Source of the DNA: Holophaga sp.
GTDB lineage: Bacteria; Acidobacteriota; Holophagae; Holophagales; Holophagaceae
Assembly (NCBI GenBank): GCA_031292735.1
Contig: JARLGP010000246.1
Coordinates: 1 to 14,326, forward strand
DNA: 14,326 nt
Direction of reading: 5' to 3'
Shown here one piece after another: positions 13,020 to 14,326 of the stretch. The notes below the pieces were generated by a model, which searched no databases, had not been told where the DNA came from, and saw nothing but the letters and a program-made list of their open reading frames with translations. Made by a program: the position numbers and the translations under genes. Each line of letters opens with the position of its first letter. Within the stretch, counting starts at the first letter, position 1.

Positions 13020-14326
13020 CTACTGGATGTCCGTGACGCGGTTGTCGAGGAAGGTGACCTTCAGATCCGGATAGAAATAGATCTTCTTGGCGCCCAGGTC
13101 GGCGGATGTGCGGGGCTGGCCCAGGAGGGTCTGGACCTGGGCCAGGGTCATGCCGGGCTTGAGGCTCGGGGCCGCGCCCCGCTGGCCGGCGCCCTGGGGA
13201 ACCGGGCCGAAGTCGCCGGAGACTTTGGCCAGTTCAGCTCCGGCCTGGGGATCGGGCTGGGCCAGGGCGCCATACCGTTCGCTGGGGGGCGCGGCCGCTT
13301 CGGGCGGCATCGGCGGCAGGCCGCCGCTGCCCTGCCGGCTCTGCAGGTCGCCCAGGCTCCGGTCCACGTCGGCCCGCATCTGGTTCAACAGTTCGTTGAG
13401 ATCGCCGGTGCCCACCCACAGCACGGAGCCGTTGGGGAACGGATGGGTCCGGCTGGCCATCAGGGTCACCTGGGCCTCCGGGCGGTCCAGGTCCGGCCGG
13501 GTGTCGATCCGCACCACGTCCCCGGCCCGCAGCGCCCCGGACTGGGTGGCGGTCCAGGCGTTGACCGGAGTCGAAACCAGCACGATCCGGGGGAACGCTC
13601 CCTGAAACGGCTCCGTCGGACCGCCCTGGGCGGGCGCATAGCTGGACTCTTCCTGGACTTCCCGCCCCACCTCGGTGGCCAGCCCCTGCCGGGCTTCGGC
13701 GGACATGGGCACGCCGCCGTCCGCGGATTCCATCGCCTGCCCTTCTTCGCGGCGGATGGTGTCGTCGTCCTTGAACACCATGGCGACGATGCGGTTGGTG
13801 AGCCAGTCCAGGGGGCTGCTGCTGGCCTCCTCCTGGGGGGAGTAGTAGTCATGGTACCGCCCGTACCAGGGTTCGGACCGCCAGTTCCCGTCATCCGGCA
13901 CCGGCGCGGGCCAGGGGGACTGGACGGTCGTGTAGAAGGCGGGCCTGTAGTAGGCGTGGGGCGTGTAGACGTAGTAGGTGGAGCCGCCCTGGGCGTACGG
14001 GCGGTAGAGGCTCACCTGGGGGCCCGCCAGCCCCACGTAGGTCCGCTGCACCAGCGGCTCGTCGCCCTGCCGCACCGGGCGCTGCAGGTAGCCCCACCGG
14101 CCGTGCGGCGAAGCCACCGCGATCTGCCCGGGACCCTGGACCCGGTAGAGCGGAAGGGCGCCCGGGGTGAACAGGACCGACCGGCCCGGGCCGGCATGGA
14201 CTTCCCGCACGGCGCCACCGGGGGTGCGGAACACCCTGCCGGCATCCGGGCGGTGCAGCGGCTGGAATACGGCGGGCGCCCGCTCCGGCCCCGCCTGGGG
14301 GGCAGCGGGCGCGGGCCGGGAGGGCA
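13020..14326 (-). CDS. Tyr/Pro/Trp-rich secreted-type protein with BamE/SmpA-like C terminus (partial)
   Basis: The 5' end is cut off by the window edge, leaving 434 residues (numbered from the edge). An in-frame GTG at 14234 lacks a ribosome-binding site, and the frame stays open to the edge with Pro/Ala-rich codons, so the true start lies outside. Residues about 96-161 are strikingly rich in Tyr, Pro and Trp (YYVYTPHAYYRPAF; PWYGRYHDYY), followed by PLDWLTNRIVA. This pattern resembles Tyr/Trp-rich envelope proteins I recall from Acidobacteriota genomes. A middle domain (about 218-300) precedes a low-complexity linker. The last 47 residues (LKPGMTLAQVQTLLGQP, then YFYPDLKVTF and LDNRVTDIQ) resemble the SmpA/OmlA (BamE-like) repeat, which occurs in many exported proteins. 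Function is unknown; a cell-envelope location is inferred. It is the first visible gene of a minus-strand operon with the 536-residue protein. Confidence 0.75.
   Translation of the reverse strand, partial: PSRPAPAAPQAGPERAPAVFQPLHRPDAGRVFRTPGGAVREVHAGPGRSVLFTPGALPLYRVQGPGQIAVASPHGRWGYLQRPVRQGDEPLVQRTYVGLAGPQVSLYRPYAQGGSTYYVYTPHAYYRPAFYTTVQSPWPAPVPDDGNWRSEPWYGRYHDYYSPQEEASSSPLDWLTNRIVAMVFKDDDTIRREEGQAMESADGGVPMSAEARQGLATEVGREVQEESSYAPAQGGPTEPFQGAFPRIVLVSTPVNAWTATQSGALRAGDVVRIDTRPDLDRPEAQVTLMASRTHPFPNGSVLWVGTGDLNELLNQMRADVDRSLGDLQSRQGSGGLPPMPPEAAAPPSERYGALAQPDPQAGAELAKVSGDFGPVPQGAGQRGAAPSLKPGMTLAQVQTLLGQPRTSADLGAKKIYFYPDLKVTFLDNRVTDIQ

Noticed and set aside
11230..13074. Long plus-strand open frame opposite the 536-residue secreted protein
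   Set aside because: The minus-strand reading has a signal peptide, ribosome-binding site and operon spacing; the plus reading has none of these.
14232..14234. GTG as the start of the right-edge gene
   Set aside because: No spaced ribosome-binding site precedes it and the frame continues open to the window edge, so the gene is treated as 5'-truncated.

Overview
The window is GC-rich bacterial chromosome. The protein set (two AcoR-like sigma-54 activators, an NfnAB-type transhydrogenase pair, a COG3014 protein and a Tyr/Pro/Trp-rich secreted protein) would fit an Acidobacteriota member such as Holophaga/Geothrix relatives. That placement is a guess from protein character; no marker gene is present. 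No rRNA, tRNA, CRISPR array, transposase or phage gene was seen.

Layout. Bases 1-229 hold no gene but contain a roughly 100-nt imperfect palindrome (98-200). A minus-strand block follows: a COG3014-type exported protein (230-1648), preceded by an AcoR-like sigma-54 activator (1742-3733). A 322-bp divergent regulatory region (3734-4055) carries dyad sequences and a near-consensus -24/-12 promoter pointing right. It leads into an NAD(P)-dependent aldehyde dehydrogenase (4056-5528), two hairpins, and an outer-membrane DUF3034-like protein (5643-6554). A very strong hairpin at about 6598-6636 separates these from a convergent minus-strand operon. In transcription order that operon is a second AcoR-like activator (8935-10977), nfnA (8093-8938) and nfnB (6647-8089). 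The activator and nfnA overlap by ATGA, and nfnA and nfnB are 3 bp apart. A second -24/-12 promoter candidate (11086-11101) precedes this operon inside a 414-bp intergenic region. Upstream lies another minus-strand pair of secreted proteins of unknown function: 11392-13002, and 13020 to beyond the right edge (5' end missing).

Working model (inference). The two closely similar activators form a paralogous pair of enhancer-binding proteins. One is divergent from the aldehyde dehydrogenase plus outer-membrane protein. The other is co-transcribed with the electron-bifurcating transhydrogenase NfnAB. Aldehyde oxidation makes NADH, and NfnAB uses NADH plus reduced ferredoxin to make NADPH. The locus may therefore be a sigma-54-controlled alcohol/aldehyde (or acetoin) oxidation module with its own redox-balancing arm. 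The least explained parts are the palindrome at 98-200, the regulator-nfnAB operon, and the secreted-protein pair at the right edge.
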